64,000 nucleotides of DNA, from NCBI RefSeq assembly GCF_027923905.1, contig NZ_AP026966.1, positions 4,155,001 to 4,219,000 on the forward strand. Direction: 5' to 3'. A program made the translations under genes and the position numbers. Under the pieces are notes generated by a model that saw nothing but the letters and a program-made list of their open reading frames with translations, ran no database searches and was not told where the DNA came from. How positions within the stretch are numbered: position 1 is the stretch's first letter; each line of letters starts with the position of its first letter. This DNA is from Massilia varians (lineage in GTDB: Bacteria > Pseudomonadota > Gammaproteobacteria > Burkholderiales > Burkholderiaceae_D). Shown here one piece after another: positions 10,898-21,098 of the stretch.

Positions 10898-11078
10898 GGA
10901 CGGAGCTAACGGGTTGTTGACAAGAGCGGTACAAAGGGCACGGGCGTGCTGGCGCACGGTGCGAGCGCCGAATCGGCAATTTTACCCGAAAATGGTAAGG
11001 CGTAGGCGGGGGATGTTGGTTTAACAGGCAGGATAGCTTGTCAGAGTGCCATGTTGCAACGCTTGTCTAGACGGATGT

Positions 11079-11186
11079 GTAGGGTGGACGGCTCTGCCGT
11101 CCGCGCGTTCAAACCACGTGTCATGGCCTGCGCCGTGGTTTGCATACGGTCCTTGAACGCGCGGACGGCGAAGCCGTCCACCCTAC
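11079..11186. repeat. REPIN-like inverted repeat, copy 1
   Basis: 108-bp element whose ends are exact complements (GTAGGGTGGACGGC at 11079-11092 against 11173-11186). Each half folds by itself as GGACGGC-TCT/GAA-GCCGTCC and continues into GCGCGTTCAA, so two head-to-head palindromic units frame a short middle that contains a further CAAACCACG/CGTGGTTTG stem. It lies 3 bp after the hflC stop codon in the 292-bp gap between hflC and hisZ; the rest of this gap shows nothing else recognisable. Confidence 0.85.
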
Positions 11187-11189
11187 GAA

Positions 11190-12062
11190 TTACTTGCCGC
11201 CCGGCTGCTTGAAGTACTTGAAGAACTCCGAATTCGGATCCACCACCATCACGTCCCCACGGTTCTTGAAGGTCGCCCGGTAGGCTTCCAGCGAACGGTA
11301 GAACCTGGCGAATTCCGGATTCTTGCCGAAGGCCTCGGCATAGATCGCGGTGGCCTTGGCGTCGCCGTCACCCTTGATCTTCTCGGCCTCGCGGAAGGCT
11401 TCGGCGATGATCACGGTGCGCTGGCGGTCGGCGTCGGCGCGGATCTGTTCGGATTCGGCGGCGCCGGTCGAGCGCAGCTCGTTGGCCACGCGCACGCGCT
11501 CGGCCTTCATGCGTTCGTACACCGAGTTGTTGATCTGCTCGATGTAGTCGACGCGCTTGAGGCGCACGTCCACCACGCCCACGCCGATCTCCTTGGCTTC
11601 GGCCACGACCTTTTCCTTCACCGCGTTCATCACGGCGCCGCGCTCGCCGGAAATCACTTCGCGCACGGTGCGCTTGGTGATCTCGTCGTTCAGGGCGGCC
11701 TTGATGATCTGCGACAGGCGATCGCGGGCACGGGCCTCGTCGCCGCCGAAGCTGACGTAGTACAGGCGCGGGTCGGTGATCCGCCATTTCATGAAGGCAT
11801 CCACCAGGATGTTCTTCTTCTCGGCCGTGATGAAGCGGTCGGCGTCGGGCGTGTCGAGGGTCAGGATGCGCTTGTCCAGGTAGATCACGTTCTGGAACGG
11901 CGGCGGCAGCTTGAAGTGCAGGCCCGGCTCGGTGATCACGTCGCGCACCTGGCCCAGGGCGAACACGATGGCGAAGCGGCGCTGGTCGACCACGAACACG
12001 GTGGACGAGAGCAGCATCAGGGCAATGAAGCCCGCCACAAATAAAGTTACGAGGCGGTTCAT
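11190..12062 (-). CDS. hflC: Protease modulator HflC
   Basis: Inner-membrane SPFH/prohibitin-family subunit that forms a large cage with HflK around the FtsH protease and controls turnover of membrane proteins. The 290-residue protein has one N-terminal transmembrane helix (about residues 5-25, LFVAGFIALMLLSSTVFVVD), the SPFH domain from VDQRRFAIVFALGQ and a long C-terminal coiled coil. The start ATG shares one base with the hflK stop (TAATG), so the two are translationally coupled, which fits their equal stoichiometry. Confidence 0.97.
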   Translation of the reverse strand: MNRLVTLFVAGFIALMLLSSTVFVVDQRRFAIVFALGQVRDVITEPGLHFKLPPPFQNVIYLDKRILTLDTPDADRFITAEKKNILVDAFMKWRITDPRLYYVSFGGDEARARDRLSQIIKAALNDEITKRTVREVISGERGAVMNAVKEKVVAEAKEIGVGVVDVRLKRVDYIEQINNSVYERMKAERVRVANELRSTGAAESEQIRADADRQRTVIIAEAFREAEKIKGDGDAKATAIYAEAFGKNPEFARFYRSLEAYRATFKNRGDVMVVDPNSEFFKYFKQPGGK

Positions 12063-13345
12063 TAACGGCTCTCCCGGTCACGTGAGGAATCGCGGCTGCG
12101 GCTGTCGCGCTGGCGCACCGAATCCATGGCTTGCATGACGTCCGTTGGCGGCGCCGACTGCGGCACCTGCACCGGACCCGAACGGGCGCCGACACTTTCG
12201 TTGCCGGCGCCTTGCTGGATCAGCTTGTCCAGCGGCAGGTAGATCATCGGATTGCCCGCGCGCGAATCCACCATCACCTTGCTGGTGCTGGAGAAGATCT
12301 GCTGCATGGTATCGATGTACATGCGGTCGCGGGTGACGGCCGGGGCTTTCGCGTAGGCGGCCACCACCTGGTCGAAGCGCGAGGCGTTACCGGTCGCGTT
12401 CTCGACCACCATCGAGCGGTAGGCCTCGGCGTCCTGCTGCAGGCGGAAGGCCTGGCCGCGCGCCTGCGGGATCACCTGGTTGGCGTAGGCTTCACCCTCG
12501 TTGCGGGCACGGGCACGGTCCTGGCCGGCCTTGACGGCGTCGTCGAAGGCTTCCTGCACCTGCTCCGGCGGCTGCACGCCCTGCATGGTCACGTTGGTGA
12601 CCAGGGCGCCCAGCGCGTAGCGGTCGAGGATCTGCTGCATCATCTGGTGCACGTCGGCGGCGACCTTCTCGCGGCCTTCGTACAGGACGAAGTCCATCTT
12701 GCTCTTGCCGACCACTTCGCGGATGGCGGTCTCGGCCACCTGGCGCACGGTCTCGTCGTTCTCGCGGTTGTTGAACAGCCACTGGACCGGGTCCTTCAGC
12801 GTGTACTGGACCGCGAACTGGATGTCGATGATGTTCTCGTCGTCGGTCAGCATCAGCGATTCTTGCGGCTGCTTGTTGCGCACGTTGGCGCGGTAGCCGA
12901 TCTCGGCGGTACGGATGGTCGACACGTTGACGGTCTCGTGGGCCTGGATCGGATACGGCCAGCGCCAGTTGAAGCCGGCGCCCGTCGTATGGCTGAGCTT
13001 GCCGAAGGTGGTAACGACGCCGGTCTGGCCTTCCTGCACGATGAAGGCGCCGCTCGCCAGCCAGATCAGGCCGACGATGGTCGCCACCACGCCCGCGCCG
13101 ATGCCGGCGCCGCGCATTTCGCCGCGGCCGCCCGGGCCGCCGCCGCCGTCGCCGCCATTGTTGCGGCCGCCGAAGATGCGGTTCAGGCGCGCGTTGAAAT
13201 CGCGCCAGAGTTGATCGAGGTCGGGCGGGCCTTCACCCGGCCGGCGGCCCTCCTGGGCCTTGTGGTCACCGTCGGGTTTGTGGCCCCAACGTGGATCGTT
13301 CAGCGACAGTTTGATGCCGCAACGTTTAAGTAAAGAAACGAGCAT
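12062..13345 (-). CDS. hflK: FtsH protease activity modulator HflK
   Basis: Partner of HflC in the membrane cage around FtsH. The 427-residue protein has a hydrophilic N-terminus (LSLNDPRWGHKPDGDHK), a glycine-rich linker (about residues 58-78, NNGGDGGGGPGGRG), a transmembrane helix at about 84-104, an SPFH domain from IVQEGQTGVVTTFGK, and a C-terminal coiled coil ending in an Arg/Ser/Asp-rich tail. The gene follows hflX by 3 bp and overlaps hflC by one base. The first codons (MLVSLLKRCGI) are less typical, so a slightly later start is possible. Confidence 0.96.
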   Translation of the reverse strand: MLVSLLKRCGIKLSLNDPRWGHKPDGDHKAQEGRRPGEGPPDLDQLWRDFNARLNRIFGGRNNGGDGGGGPGGRGEMRGAGIGAGVVATIVGLIWLASGAFIVQEGQTGVVTTFGKLSHTTGAGFNWRWPYPIQAHETVNVSTIRTAEIGYRANVRNKQPQESLMLTDDENIIDIQFAVQYTLKDPVQWLFNNRENDETVRQVAETAIREVVGKSKMDFVLYEGREKVAADVHQMMQQILDRYALGALVTNVTMQGVQPPEQVQEAFDDAVKAGQDRARARNEGEAYANQVIPQARGQAFRLQQDAEAYRSMVVENATGNASRFDQVVAAYAKAPAVTRDRMYIDTMQQIFSSTSKVMVDSRAGNPMIYLPLDKLIQQGAGNESVGARSGPVQVPQSAPPTDVMQAMDSVRQRDSRSRDSSRDRESR

Positions 13346-13348
13346 AGG

Positions 13349-14554
13349 CTAGTGTGGCCCGAGATGGGTAGAGGTTGTCATAGTGTTCTCTGCAGGATTG
13401 GCCAGGGAGCCGCCCACCGCCGGTTCTTCCCCATGCCGTGCATGTTCTTGTTCCGCGCGGGCCGCCATCGCCGCCTCGACGATGGCCTCTCGCAGCAGGT
13501 CCAGGCCGGCCCCGCTGTGGGCGCTGATGAAAACGCGGCTGATCTTATCATACTCATCACGCTCGACCCCGGGCTCCAGCCCGGCCGCATCGATCTTGTT
13601 CCAGACCAGGATCTGGGGCACATGATCGGCGCCGATCTCGCGCAAGACCTCGTTGACCTGCTCGATCTGCTCCATGCGCACCGGCGAGTTGCCGTCGACT
13701 ACATGCAGCAGCAGGTCGGCATGGATGGTTTCCTCCAGCGTGGCGCGGAAGGCCGCCACCAGCTGGTGCGGCAGTTCGCGCACGAAGCCGACCGTGTCGG
13801 AAATGACCACGCTGCCCACCTCGTCGCCAAGGTAGAGGCGGCGGCTGGTGGTGTCCAGCGTCGCGAACAGCTGGTTCGCAACATACACGCCGGCCTTGGT
13901 CAGCGTATTGAACAGGGTCGACTTGCCGGCGTTGGTATAGCCGACGAGGGACACCGAGAAGGTCTGGTTGCGTCCGCGCTGGCGGCGCTGGGTCTCGTGC
14001 TGCTTGCGCAGCTTGGTCAGGCGGGTGCGCAGCATCTTGACGCGCTCGCCGATCAGGCGGCGGTCGGTCTCGAGCTGGGTTTCGCCGGGACCGCGCAGGC
14101 CGATACCGCCCTTTTGACGTTCCAGGTGGGTCCAGCCGCGGATCAGGCGCGTGGCCAGGTGCTGCAGCTGGGCCAGTTCCACCTGCAGCTTGCCCTCGTG
14201 GCTCTGGGCGCGCTGGGCGAAGATGTCGAGGATCAGGCTGGTACGGTCGATCACGCGCACCTCCAGCCGGCGCTCGAGGTTGCGCTGCTGGGCCGGAGAC
14301 AATGCGTGGTTGAAGATGACCAGCTCGATGCCCTCGACCTTGCAGGCCATCTTGATTTCGTCGGCCTTGCCGCTGCCGACGAAGTGGGCGGGGTCGGGAC
14401 TGCTGCGCTTGGCCGTGATCGTGGTGATCGGTTCGGCGCCGGCGGAGCGCGCAAGCAGCGACAGCTCTTCCAGGCTGGCGTTGAAATCGCCAGCACCAAA
14501 ATCGATGCCGACCAGCGCTGCGCGCATGGAGGTGTTGCCGGGGGCGTCAGCCAT
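13349..14554 (-). CDS. hflX: Ribosome-splitting GTPase HflX
   Basis: GTPase that binds the 50S subunit and splits or rescues stalled ribosomes. The 401-residue protein has the N-terminal HflX domain with the conserved stretch GIGLRGPGETQLETDRR, then a GTPase domain with G1 VGYTNAGKSTLFN, G3 DTVGF and G4 WNKID. It begins 5 bp after the hfq stop codon and runs into hflK after 3 bp, the standard hfq-hflX-hflK-hflC operon. The last roughly 30 residues are Ala/Glu-rich and poorly conserved. Confidence 0.98.
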   Translation of the reverse strand: MADAPGNTSMRAALVGIDFGAGDFNASLEELSLLARSAGAEPITTITAKRSSPDPAHFVGSGKADEIKMACKVEGIELVIFNHALSPAQQRNLERRLEVRVIDRTSLILDIFAQRAQSHEGKLQVELAQLQHLATRLIRGWTHLERQKGGIGLRGPGETQLETDRRLIGERVKMLRTRLTKLRKQHETQRRQRGRNQTFSVSLVGYTNAGKSTLFNTLTKAGVYVANQLFATLDTTSRRLYLGDEVGSVVISDTVGFVRELPHQLVAAFRATLEETIHADLLLHVVDGNSPVRMEQIEQVNEVLREIGADHVPQILVWNKIDAAGLEPGVERDEYDKISRVFISAHSGAGLDLLREAIVEAAMAARAEQEHARHGEEPAVGGSLANPAENTMTTSTHLGPH

Positions 14555-14559
14555 CGGCC

Positions 14560-14796
14560 TTACTCGGCTTCGGAGTCGAGGTTAAGGTTGACGGCGCGAG
14601 CCGGGACAACGGTGGAAATGGCATGCTTGTAGACCATCTGGGTCACGGTGTTACGAAGCAGGACGACGTACTGGTCGAAGGACTCGATATGGCCTTGCAG
14701 CTTGATGCCGTTGACCAGGTAGATGGAGACGGGGACGTGCTCCTTGCGCAAGGCGTTCAGGAATGGGTCTTGTAACAGTTGCCCTTTGTTGCTCAT
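14560..14796 (-). CDS. hfq: RNA chaperone Hfq
   Basis: Hexameric Sm-like RNA chaperone that pairs small RNAs with mRNAs. 78 residues, the normal short betaproteobacterial form. Sm1 has [19 protein letters not shown] with the proximal-face residues, and Sm2 has the [10 protein letters not shown] signature; the acidic tip is LDSEAE. GGAG stands seven bases before the ATG. The 152-bp gap to der upstream is AT-richer than the neighbourhood and probably holds an hfq promoter, since small-RNA regulators are usually transcribed separately as well as through the operon. Confidence 0.98.
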   Translation of the reverse strand: MSNKGQLLQDPFLNALRKEHVPVSIYLVNGIKLQGHIESFDQYVVLLRNTVTQMVYKHAISTVVPARAVNLNLDSEAE

Positions 14797-14948
14797 AACA
14801 GCTCCGTAATGTTGTTGTAGTTCAGTGGGTATTTGTAACGTTGTGGCAATTTGCCATTTTTCAAGTGCCTGGGCTACATTCCGCTGTGGCGAATGAAAGC
14901 CCTAAGCTACTGTAACCTGTTTCGCCACTTTTTGTCGTACTGCTACGG

Positions 14949-16292
14949 CTAATTCTGCTCCTTGGCAAAAGGATTCTTACCGGATTTGAATTCGATGCGC
15001 ACCGGGGTGCCGACCAGGTTGAAGGTATCGCGGAAATGCTTTTCCAGATAGCGCTTGTACGGGTCGCTGACGGCTTCGAGCGCATTGCCGTGGATGACGA
15101 TGATGGGCGGATTCTGGCCGCCCTGGTGGGCGTAGCGCAGCTTGGGACGGGTGCTGCCCTTGCGCTTGGGCTCCTGCTTTTCGATCGCTTCCTGCAGCGC
15201 GCGGGTCAGGCGCGGAGTCGACAGGTTGGCGGTGGCGGCGGCATAGGCCGAGTCCACCGATTTCATCAGCTGGCTGATGCCGGTGCCCTTCAGGGCCGAC
15301 ACGAAGTGGGTCTTGGCGAACGAGAGGAAGTCGAGCTTGCGGTCGAGGTCCATCTTGACCTGGTCGCGCTGGTCCGACTGCAGGCCGTCCCATTTGTTGA
15401 CGGCGACCACCAGCGCCCTGCCCGACTCCAGGATGAAGCCGGCGATGTGGGCGTCCTGTTCGGAAATATCTTGCTGGGCGTCGAGCAGCAGGACGATCAC
15501 GTTGGCATCCGAGATCGACTGCATCGTCTTGATCACCGAAAATTTCTCGATGGCTTCAAAAATCTTGCCGCGGCGGCGGATACCGGCGGTATCGATCAGC
15601 GTGTACTTCTTGCCGTCGCGCTCGAACGGCACTTCGATCGAGTCGCGGGTGGTGCCCGGCATGTCGAAGGCGATCACGCGCTGCTCGCCGACCAGGGTGT
15701 TGATCAGGGTCGACTTGCCGACGTTGGGGCGGCCGACGATGGCGATCTTGATGCCGTGGTCGGGATGCTCCGCCTCGTCTTCCTCGTCGGGACGGTTGGC
15801 GAAGGCGAAGTCGAGCGCCTCGTTCACCAGGTCGTGCACGCCGTCGCCGTGGGCGGCGGAAATGACGTAAGGGTCGCCCATGCCGAGCTCGTAGAAATCG
15901 GCGGTGACCGAGGTGTACTTCATGCCCTCGGACTTGTTGACCACGAGCATGACCTTGCGGCCCGTCTTGCGCAGGTAATCGGTGATGGTCTTGTCGTGCG
16001 GGGTCAGGCCCTGGCGGCCGTCGACGATGAACACGACGACGTCGGCTTCCGCCACCGCCTGGCGCGTCTGCAGCGCCATCTCGTGCATGATGCCCTCTTT
16101 GGCCACCGGTTCGAAACCGCCGGTGTCGATGACCAGGAACGGGCGTTCGCCGATCCGGCCTTCGCCATAGTGGCGGTCGCGGGTCAGGCCAGGGAGGTCG
16201 GCCACCAGCGCGTCCCGCGAGCGGGTCAGGCGGTTGAATAAGGTCGACTTCCCGACGTTCGGGCGACCAACGAGTGCGATTACCGGCTTCAT
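14949..16292 (-). CDS. der: Ribosome biogenesis GTPase Der (EngA)
   Basis: Essential double GTPase for 50S assembly. Two G domains are seen in the 447-residue protein: the first with [20 protein letters not shown] and NKSEG, the second with [20 protein letters not shown] and NKWDG, followed by the C-terminal KH-like domain (about residues 360-447). The stop codon of bamB lies 10 bp upstream; bamB-der pairing is common in Proteobacteria. Confidence 0.98.
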   Translation of the reverse strand: MKPVIALVGRPNVGKSTLFNRLTRSRDALVADLPGLTRDRHYGEGRIGERPFLVIDTGGFEPVAKEGIMHEMALQTRQAVAEADVVVFIVDGRQGLTPHDKTITDYLRKTGRKVMLVVNKSEGMKYTSVTADFYELGMGDPYVISAAHGDGVHDLVNEALDFAFANRPDEEDEAEHPDHGIKIAIVGRPNVGKSTLINTLVGEQRVIAFDMPGTTRDSIEVPFERDGKKYTLIDTAGIRRRGKIFEAIEKFSVIKTMQSISDANVIVLLLDAQQDISEQDAHIAGFILESGRALVVAVNKWDGLQSDQRDQVKMDLDRKLDFLSFAKTHFVSALKGTGISQLMKSVDSAYAAATANLSTPRLTRALQEAIEKQEPKRKGSTRPKLRYAHQGGQNPPIIVIHGNALEAVSDPYKRYLEKHFRDTFNLVGTPVRIEFKSGKNPFAKEQN

Positions 16293-16301
16293 GTAGTTAT
16301 T

Positions 16302-17483
16302 CTATTCGACCGCGATGGCGGCCACAGTTCCATTTTGTGTTTGAAAAATCAGGTGCGATCCAGCCACCAAAGGGGTGCCGATGACGGCGCTGCCGTCGAG
16401 AGCGGCGCGCGCGAGGAACGATCCATCCTCGCGCGACAGGAAGTGCACGATGCCCTGGTAGTCGCCCACCGCCACCGCGCGGCCGAAGGAGACCGGGGTC
16501 GACAGGCGGCGGAAGGCCAGCTTGTCGTTCTTCCAGGCGCTCGAACCGGTGTCGCGGTTGAAGGCGTACAGCGCGCCCTTGTCGTCCGCGGCGAACACGA
16601 AGCGCTGGTCGACCGCGACGCCGACTTCGGACGACAGGTCGCGGGTCCACTTGGGCGAACCGGAGGCGGCGTCGAAGCAGGCCACCCGGCCCTGGTAGGA
16701 CGCGGCGCAGACCTCGCCCTCGAACAGCACCGGGGCGCCGCCGATGTCGGTCACGCGTTCCAGTTCGGTGGCGCCGCGCGCCACGCCCACTTCCTGGTCC
16801 CAGCGCGGCGCGCCGGTGGCCAGGATCATGGAGGACAGGCGGCCGGCCGGCTGGGCGACGATGACGTCGCTGCCGTTGACGATCATGCCCGGCGCGGTGC
16901 GCAGGGTCAGCGACGGGGTCACGCGCTGCACGGTCCATTTCTTTTCGCCGGTCTTGGCATCCAGGCCGACGATGCGGTTGTCCAGGCTGCGCGCGACGAC
17001 GATGCCCTGCCCCACGGTCGGCGCGGACAGCAGCTCGCTCGACAGCTGCGAGGTCCACAGCTTCTTGCCCTCCATGTCGAACGCGATCACGGTGCCCTTG
17101 GTGCCGCCGACCACGATCAGGTTGCCGTCGGTGCCGACGCCGGCCGAAAGTTCGCTGCCGGCCTTGACGCGCCACAGCTGCTTGCCGCTTTCGGCCTCGA
17201 CACGGGCGATGTCGCCGCTGCCGCCGGCCACCACCACCGTGTTGCCGGCCAGCGCAGGCGAGAAGGTGTACGGGCCGGACTTGCCGATGTCGAGCTTCCA
17301 TGCGGTGCGTACCGCCATCGTCGCCTTCAGCTCCACCAGCGGCGCCGGCTGGTCGGTCTTCGACTTCGACGCGAAGGGATTGAGCGAGCTGAGTTTGTTC
17401 ACCATGCTGGACGGGCTCAGGCTCGAGCAACCGGTCACCAGGGCCAGTACACCAACACCGACAAGTTTGCTGCTGATACGCAT
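16302..17483 (-). CDS. bamB: Outer-membrane assembly lipoprotein BamB
   Basis: Beta-propeller lipoprotein of the BAM complex that inserts outer-membrane proteins. The 393-residue protein starts MRISSKLVGVGVLALVTGCS, a lipoprotein signal with lipobox LVTGC, followed by a disordered linker and PQQ-type WD40-like blades (for example GGTKGTVIAFDMEGKKLW and GRVACFDAASGSPKW). ATG 17483 is used because it gives the signal peptide and has AAGG upstream; an in-frame start 60 bases earlier would bury the signal. It lies between yfgM and der in the usual order. Confidence 0.95.
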   Translation of the reverse strand: MRISSKLVGVGVLALVTGCSSLSPSSMVNKLSSLNPFASKSKTDQPAPLVELKATMAVRTAWKLDIGKSGPYTFSPALAGNTVVVAGGSGDIARVEAESGKQLWRVKAGSELSAGVGTDGNLIVVGGTKGTVIAFDMEGKKLWTSQLSSELLSAPTVGQGIVVARSLDNRIVGLDAKTGEKKWTVQRVTPSLTLRTAPGMIVNGSDVIVAQPAGRLSSMILATGAPRWDQEVGVARGATELERVTDIGGAPVLFEGEVCAASYQGRVACFDAASGSPKWTRDLSSEVGVAVDQRFVFAADDKGALYAFNRDTGSSAWKNDKLAFRRLSTPVSFGRAVAVGDYQGIVHFLSREDGSFLARAALDGSAVIGTPLVAGSHLIFQTQNGTVAAIAVE

Positions 17484-17579
17484 ATTCTTTAACCTTGTTC
17501 CTGGACTGTAGAAGACTCTATAGAGGACGCAAGGCCCGCGCACGCCTTCGCGGCATGCGCGGGCCTGTCAATCCTGGTA

Positions 17580-18251
17580 TTACGCGGCGGCCGCGGCGGC
17601 TTTGGCGTCTTTCGCTTCCGGCACGGTGCCGCCGATGGCTTCGAGCTTGATCTGCACCAGCTGGCGGCCCGGATTATCCTTGTGCATTGCTGCCAGCGCG
17701 GCCACGTAGGCCTGGCGTGCTTCGGCAATCTTGTTTTGCGCAACCAGCACATCGCCCTTGCGGTCGGCCACTTCGGCCGAGAACTGCTCGGGGAATTTGT
17801 CGTTCAGCAGCTTGAGCGCGGCATCGAAGGACTTCTCGTCGAGCAGCACGCCGGCCAGGCGCAGCTTGGCAATCGCCTGGTACTCGTCGTTGCCCTTGTC
17901 CACCACCCACTGCAGCTGGGCCTTGGCGGTCTTCAGATCGTTCGCATCAAAAGCCGTCTTGGCGGCGGCCAAGCTGGCCATCTGCGCGTACACGGTGCCG
18001 TCGTACTTCTGCTTGATGTCGCCGGCGATGCGCTGGGCCTTGGCATTGTCGCTGGCGACCAGGGCAGTCTGCAGCTCGTCGTACAGCGCCGAGGCCTCGA
18101 CCGCGTGGGTGCGCTGGCGCGACTGCCAGAAGTTGTAGCTGGCGTAGGCCAGGAGCGCAACGATCAGCACGCCCATGATGAGGTTGCCGTATCGGGCCCA
18201 GAAGGCCTTGAAATTCGCTATCTGTTCCTGTTCTTCGAGGTCGTATGCCAT
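17580..18251 (-). CDS. yfgM: YfgM family tetratricopeptide membrane protein
   Basis: Inner-membrane protein with a large periplasmic TPR-like domain; in Escherichia coli YfgM works with PpiD at the SecYEG translocon as a periplasmic chaperone. The 223-residue protein begins MAYDLEEQEQIANFKAFWAR, has one transmembrane helix (about residues 24-43) and then helical repeats; the C-terminus is an alanine tail. It sits between hisS and bamB, the conserved position. Confidence 0.92.
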   Translation of the reverse strand: MAYDLEEQEQIANFKAFWARYGNLIMGVLIVALLAYASYNFWQSRQRTHAVEASALYDELQTALVASDNAKAQRIAGDIKQKYDGTVYAQMASLAAAKTAFDANDLKTAKAQLQWVVDKGNDEYQAIAKLRLAGVLLDEKSFDAALKLLNDKFPEQFSAEVADRKGDVLVAQNKIAEARQAYVAALAAMHKDNPGRQLVQIKLEAIGGTVPEAKDAKAAAAAA

Positions 18252-18297
18252 TGTCTGCTCAGTGTCTGGTTGTTATCAGGATGGTAAATCGTTGCCC

Positions 18298-19653
18298 TTA
18301 CGGACGGTGGTGATGACCGTGCTCGTTGCAATTCTCGTCGTCGCAGTCGTGGCCGCCTCCGACGATCTGGTCGACCACGTAGTCGACCACGTCCTCGAAG
18401 GGCACGCTGGCCTGCTGCTGCTCGCCTGCTTCGCCTCGCATCGCCTTGACGTTCGCCTTGCCACTGGCGATTTCGTCGTCGCCGATGATCACGGCGAACG
18501 CCGCGCCGCTGCCGTCGGCCTTCTTCATCTGGCTCTTGAAGCTGCCCGCGCCTGCCGGCGTTGCGCAATGTAACACAACATCCAGGCCGGCATCCCGCAG
18601 GCGCTCGCCCAGGATGAAGGACTGCAGCTGGGCGTCCGCGCCCTGGTGCACCAGGTAGACGTCGCACTGGCTCGGCGCCTGGGTCTCGCCCAGGCCCTTC
18701 ATCAGTTCGATGATGCGCTCGATGCCCATCGCGAAGCCGACTGCAGGCGTCGGCTTGCCGCCGAACTGCTCGATCAGCGGATCGTAGCGGCCGCCCGCGC
18801 AGATGGTGCCCTGCGAGCCCAGCTCGTCGGTGACCCACTCGAACACGGTGCGGTTGTAGTAATCCAGGCCGCGCACCAGGCGCGGATTGATGGTGTACTG
18901 CACCGCATTGCGGTCCAGGATGTTCTTCAGGCCGTTCAGGTGCGCGAGCGACTCCTCGCCCAGGTAGTCGAGCAGCTTGGGCGCGGCGTTGACCATGTCC
19001 TGCATGGCCGGGTTCTTGGTGTCCAGGATGCGCAGCGGATTGCTGTGCAGGCGGCGCTTGGCCTCGGCATCGAGGATGTCCTCGTGCTTCTCGAGGTAGG
19101 CGATCAGGTCGGCGCGGTGGCGCAGGCGCTCGTCGGCGTTGCCGATCGAGTTCAGCTCGAGGCGCGCGTTCTGCAGGCCGAGGTCGTCCCACAGGCGGCG
19201 GCACAGCATGATCAGCTCGGCGTCGATGTCCGGGCCCGAGAAGCCGACGGCTTCGGCGCCGAACTGGAAGAACTGGCGGTAGCGGCCGCGCTGCGGACGC
19301 TCGTGGCGGAACATCGGGCCCTTGTACCACAGGCGCTTGGGGCCATCGTACACGAGGTTGTGCTCGATCACGGCGCGCACCGCGCCGGCGGTGCCTTCCG
19401 GACGCAGGGTCAGCTGGTCGCCGTTCATCGAGTCTTCGAAGGAGTACATTTCCTTCTCGACGATGTCGGTGACGGCGCCGATGGCGCGCGCGAACAGCGA
19501 GGTGTCCTCGACGATCGGAGTGACGATCTTCTGGTAGCCGTAGCTCTTCAGGATGGTTTCGGCGGTGTTCTCGAACAGCTCCCACATCGGCGCATCGGCC
19601 GGGAGGATGTCGTTCATGCCTTTGACGGCGACGATTTTTTCTGGTTTGGACAT
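18298..19653 (-). CDS. hisS: Histidyl-tRNA synthetase with His/Cys-rich tail
   Basis: Charges tRNA-His. The 451-residue class II synthetase shows motif 2 [19 protein letters not shown], the histidine-A loop region [15 protein letters not shown], motif 3 [13 protein letters not shown] and a C-terminal anticodon-binding domain. After that domain ends ([11 protein letters not shown]) an extra tail of about 20 residues carries six His and two Cys among acidic residues ([15 protein letters not shown]), which is not part of the normal fold and looks able to bind a metal. The gene is preceded by REPIN-like copy 2. Confidence 0.97.
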   Translation of the reverse strand: MSKPEKIVAVKGMNDILPADAPMWELFENTAETILKSYGYQKIVTPIVEDTSLFARAIGAVTDIVEKEMYSFEDSMNGDQLTLRPEGTAGAVRAVIEHNLVYDGPKRLWYKGPMFRHERPQRGRYRQFFQFGAEAVGFSGPDIDAELIMLCRRLWDDLGLQNARLELNSIGNADERLRHRADLIAYLEKHEDILDAEAKRRLHSNPLRILDTKNPAMQDMVNAAPKLLDYLGEESLAHLNGLKNILDRNAVQYTINPRLVRGLDYYNRTVFEWVTDELGSQGTICAGGRYDPLIEQFGGKPTPAVGFAMGIERIIELMKGLGETQAPSQCDVYLVHQGADAQLQSFILGERLRDAGLDVVLHCATPAGAGSFKSQMKKADGSGAAFAVIIGDDEIASGKANVKAMRGEAGEQQQASVPFEDVVDYVVDQIVGGGHDCDDENCNEHGHHHRP

Positions 19654-19669
19654 AGTTTCTTTCGCTCTT

Positions 19670-19795
19670 GTAGGGTGGACGGCTCCGCCGTCCGCGCGTC
19701 CAGCTCCCGGATGCGCTGTGGCATGGCACGGGGGAGTTGAACGCTTGGTCGTTTGTAATTCCGGACATTGTCCGAAATTACCCCGCCCACCCTAC
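19670..19795. repeat. REPIN-like inverted repeat, copy 2, asymmetric
   Basis: 126-bp element between ispG and hisS. The left unit is standard (GTAGGGTGGACGGC-TCC-GCCGTCCGCGCGT at 19670-19699). The right end keeps the terminal CCCACCCTAC, but its inner stem is replaced by a different palindrome at 19756-19782 (GTAATT.CGGAC-ATT-GTCCG.AATTAC), so the two halves no longer match inside. Outer arms still pair over about 10 bp. Confidence 0.75.
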
Positions 19796-19802
19796 GGATA
19801 TC

Positions 19803-21098
19803 TTATTGCGCCACTGCCTCGCGGCTGTAATTTTTCTGCACGTAATTCAGCACGATGGTCTTGAACTCGTCGACGATGCGCTCGCCGCGCAGCGTCGCGA
19901 CCTTCTGTCCATCGACGAACACCGGCGCCGCTGGCGATTCGCCGGTACCCGGCAGGCTGATGCCGATGTTGGCGTGCTTCGATTCGCCCGGGCCGTTGAC
20001 GATGCAGCCCATCACGGCCACGTTCATCGCTTCCACGCCCGGATAGGTCTTCTTCCATTCCGGCATCTGCTCGCGCAGGAAGGTCTGGATGTTGTCCGCC
20101 AGCTCCTGGAACACGGTGGACGTCGTACGGCCGCAGCCCGGGCAGGCGATCACCATCGGGGTGAACTTGCGCAGGCCCATGGTCTGGAGGATTTCCTGGC
20201 CCACCACGACCTCCCTGGTGCGGTCGCCGCCCGGTTCCGGGGTCAGCGAGATGCGGATGGTGTCGCCGATGCCTTCCTGCAGCAGCACCGCCAGCGCGGC
20301 GGTCGAGGCGACGATGCCCTTGCTGCCCATGCCGGCCTCGGTCAGGCCCAGGTGCAGCGGGTAGTCGCAGCGGCGCGCCAGTTCGCGGTAGACCGCGATC
20401 AGGTCCTGCACGCCCGAGACCTTGCACGACAGGATGATCTTGTCGCGCGCCAGGCCCACTTCTTCGGCACGCACCGCGTTCTCGATCGCGGAAGTGATGA
20501 GCGCTTCGTACATCACCGCCTGCGCGCTCCACGGCGTGGCGCGGGCCGCGTTCTCGTCCATGATGCGGGCCAGCAGCGACTGGTCAAGGCTGCCCCAGTT
20601 GACGCCGATGCGCACCGGCTTGTCGTATTTCGCCGCGATCTCGATCATCTGGGCGAACTGGGTGTCGCGCTTGGCGCCCTGCCCCACGTTGCCCGGGTTG
20701 ATGCGGTACTTGGACAGCGCCTGCGCGCATTCCGGATAGTCGCGCAGCAGCAGGTGGCCGTTATAGTGGAAGTCGCCCACCAGCGGGGTGTCGATCTCCA
20801 TGCGGTCGAGCTGTTCGCGGATCGCCGGGACCGCGGCCGCGGCAGCCGGGGTATCCACGGTGATGCGCACGATCTCGGATCCGGCGCGCGCCAGCTCCTT
20901 GACCTGGATCGCGGTGCCGATCGCGTCGGCGGTGTCGGTATTGGTCATCGACTGCACCACTACCGGCGCGTCGCCGCCGACCCAGACGGTGCGTGCGCCA
21001 TGCGATACCGCGACCTTGCGGCGGGGGCGGCGCGCCATGGGGCCCGAAGGGATCGGTTCGCCAATGCAGGGTTCGTTCACGATCATGTTCCGTTCCAT
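19803..21098 (-). CDS. ispG: 4-hydroxy-3-methylbut-2-en-1-yl diphosphate synthase
   Basis: Iron-sulfur enzyme of the MEP isoprenoid pathway. The 431-residue protein has the TIM-barrel N-terminal part with [19 protein letters not shown] and the C-terminal 4Fe-4S domain with the cysteines of CPGCGRT and the conserved [10 protein letters not shown]. It carries the longer betaproteobacterial form. The start ATG shares one base with the rodZ stop codon (TAATG). Confidence 0.98.
   Translation of the reverse strand: MERNMIVNEPCIGEPIPSGPMARRPRRKVAVSHGARTVWVGGDAPVVVQSMTNTDTADAIGTAIQVKELARAGSEIVRITVDTPAAAAAVPAIREQLDRMEIDTPLVGDFHYNGHLLLRDYPECAQALSKYRINPGNVGQGAKRDTQFAQMIEIAAKYDKPVRIGVNWGSLDQSLLARIMDENAARATPWSAQAVMYEALITSAIENAVRAEEVGLARDKIILSCKVSGVQDLIAVYRELARRCDYPLHLGLTEAGMGSKGIVASTAALAVLLQEGIGDTIRISLTPEPGGDRTREVVVGQEILQTMGLRKFTPMVIACPGCGRTTSTVFQELADNIQTFLREQMPEWKKTYPGVEAMNVAVMGCIVNGPGESKHANIGISLPGTGESPAAPVFVDGQKVATLRGERIVDEFKTIVLNYVQKNYSREAVAQ

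Noticed and set aside
14797..14948. tRNA-like stretch (GTAGTTCAGTGGGTA) in the hfq-der gap
   Set aside because: Only a short D-arm-like string is present; no acceptor stem, anticodon arm or T-arm can be folded around it.
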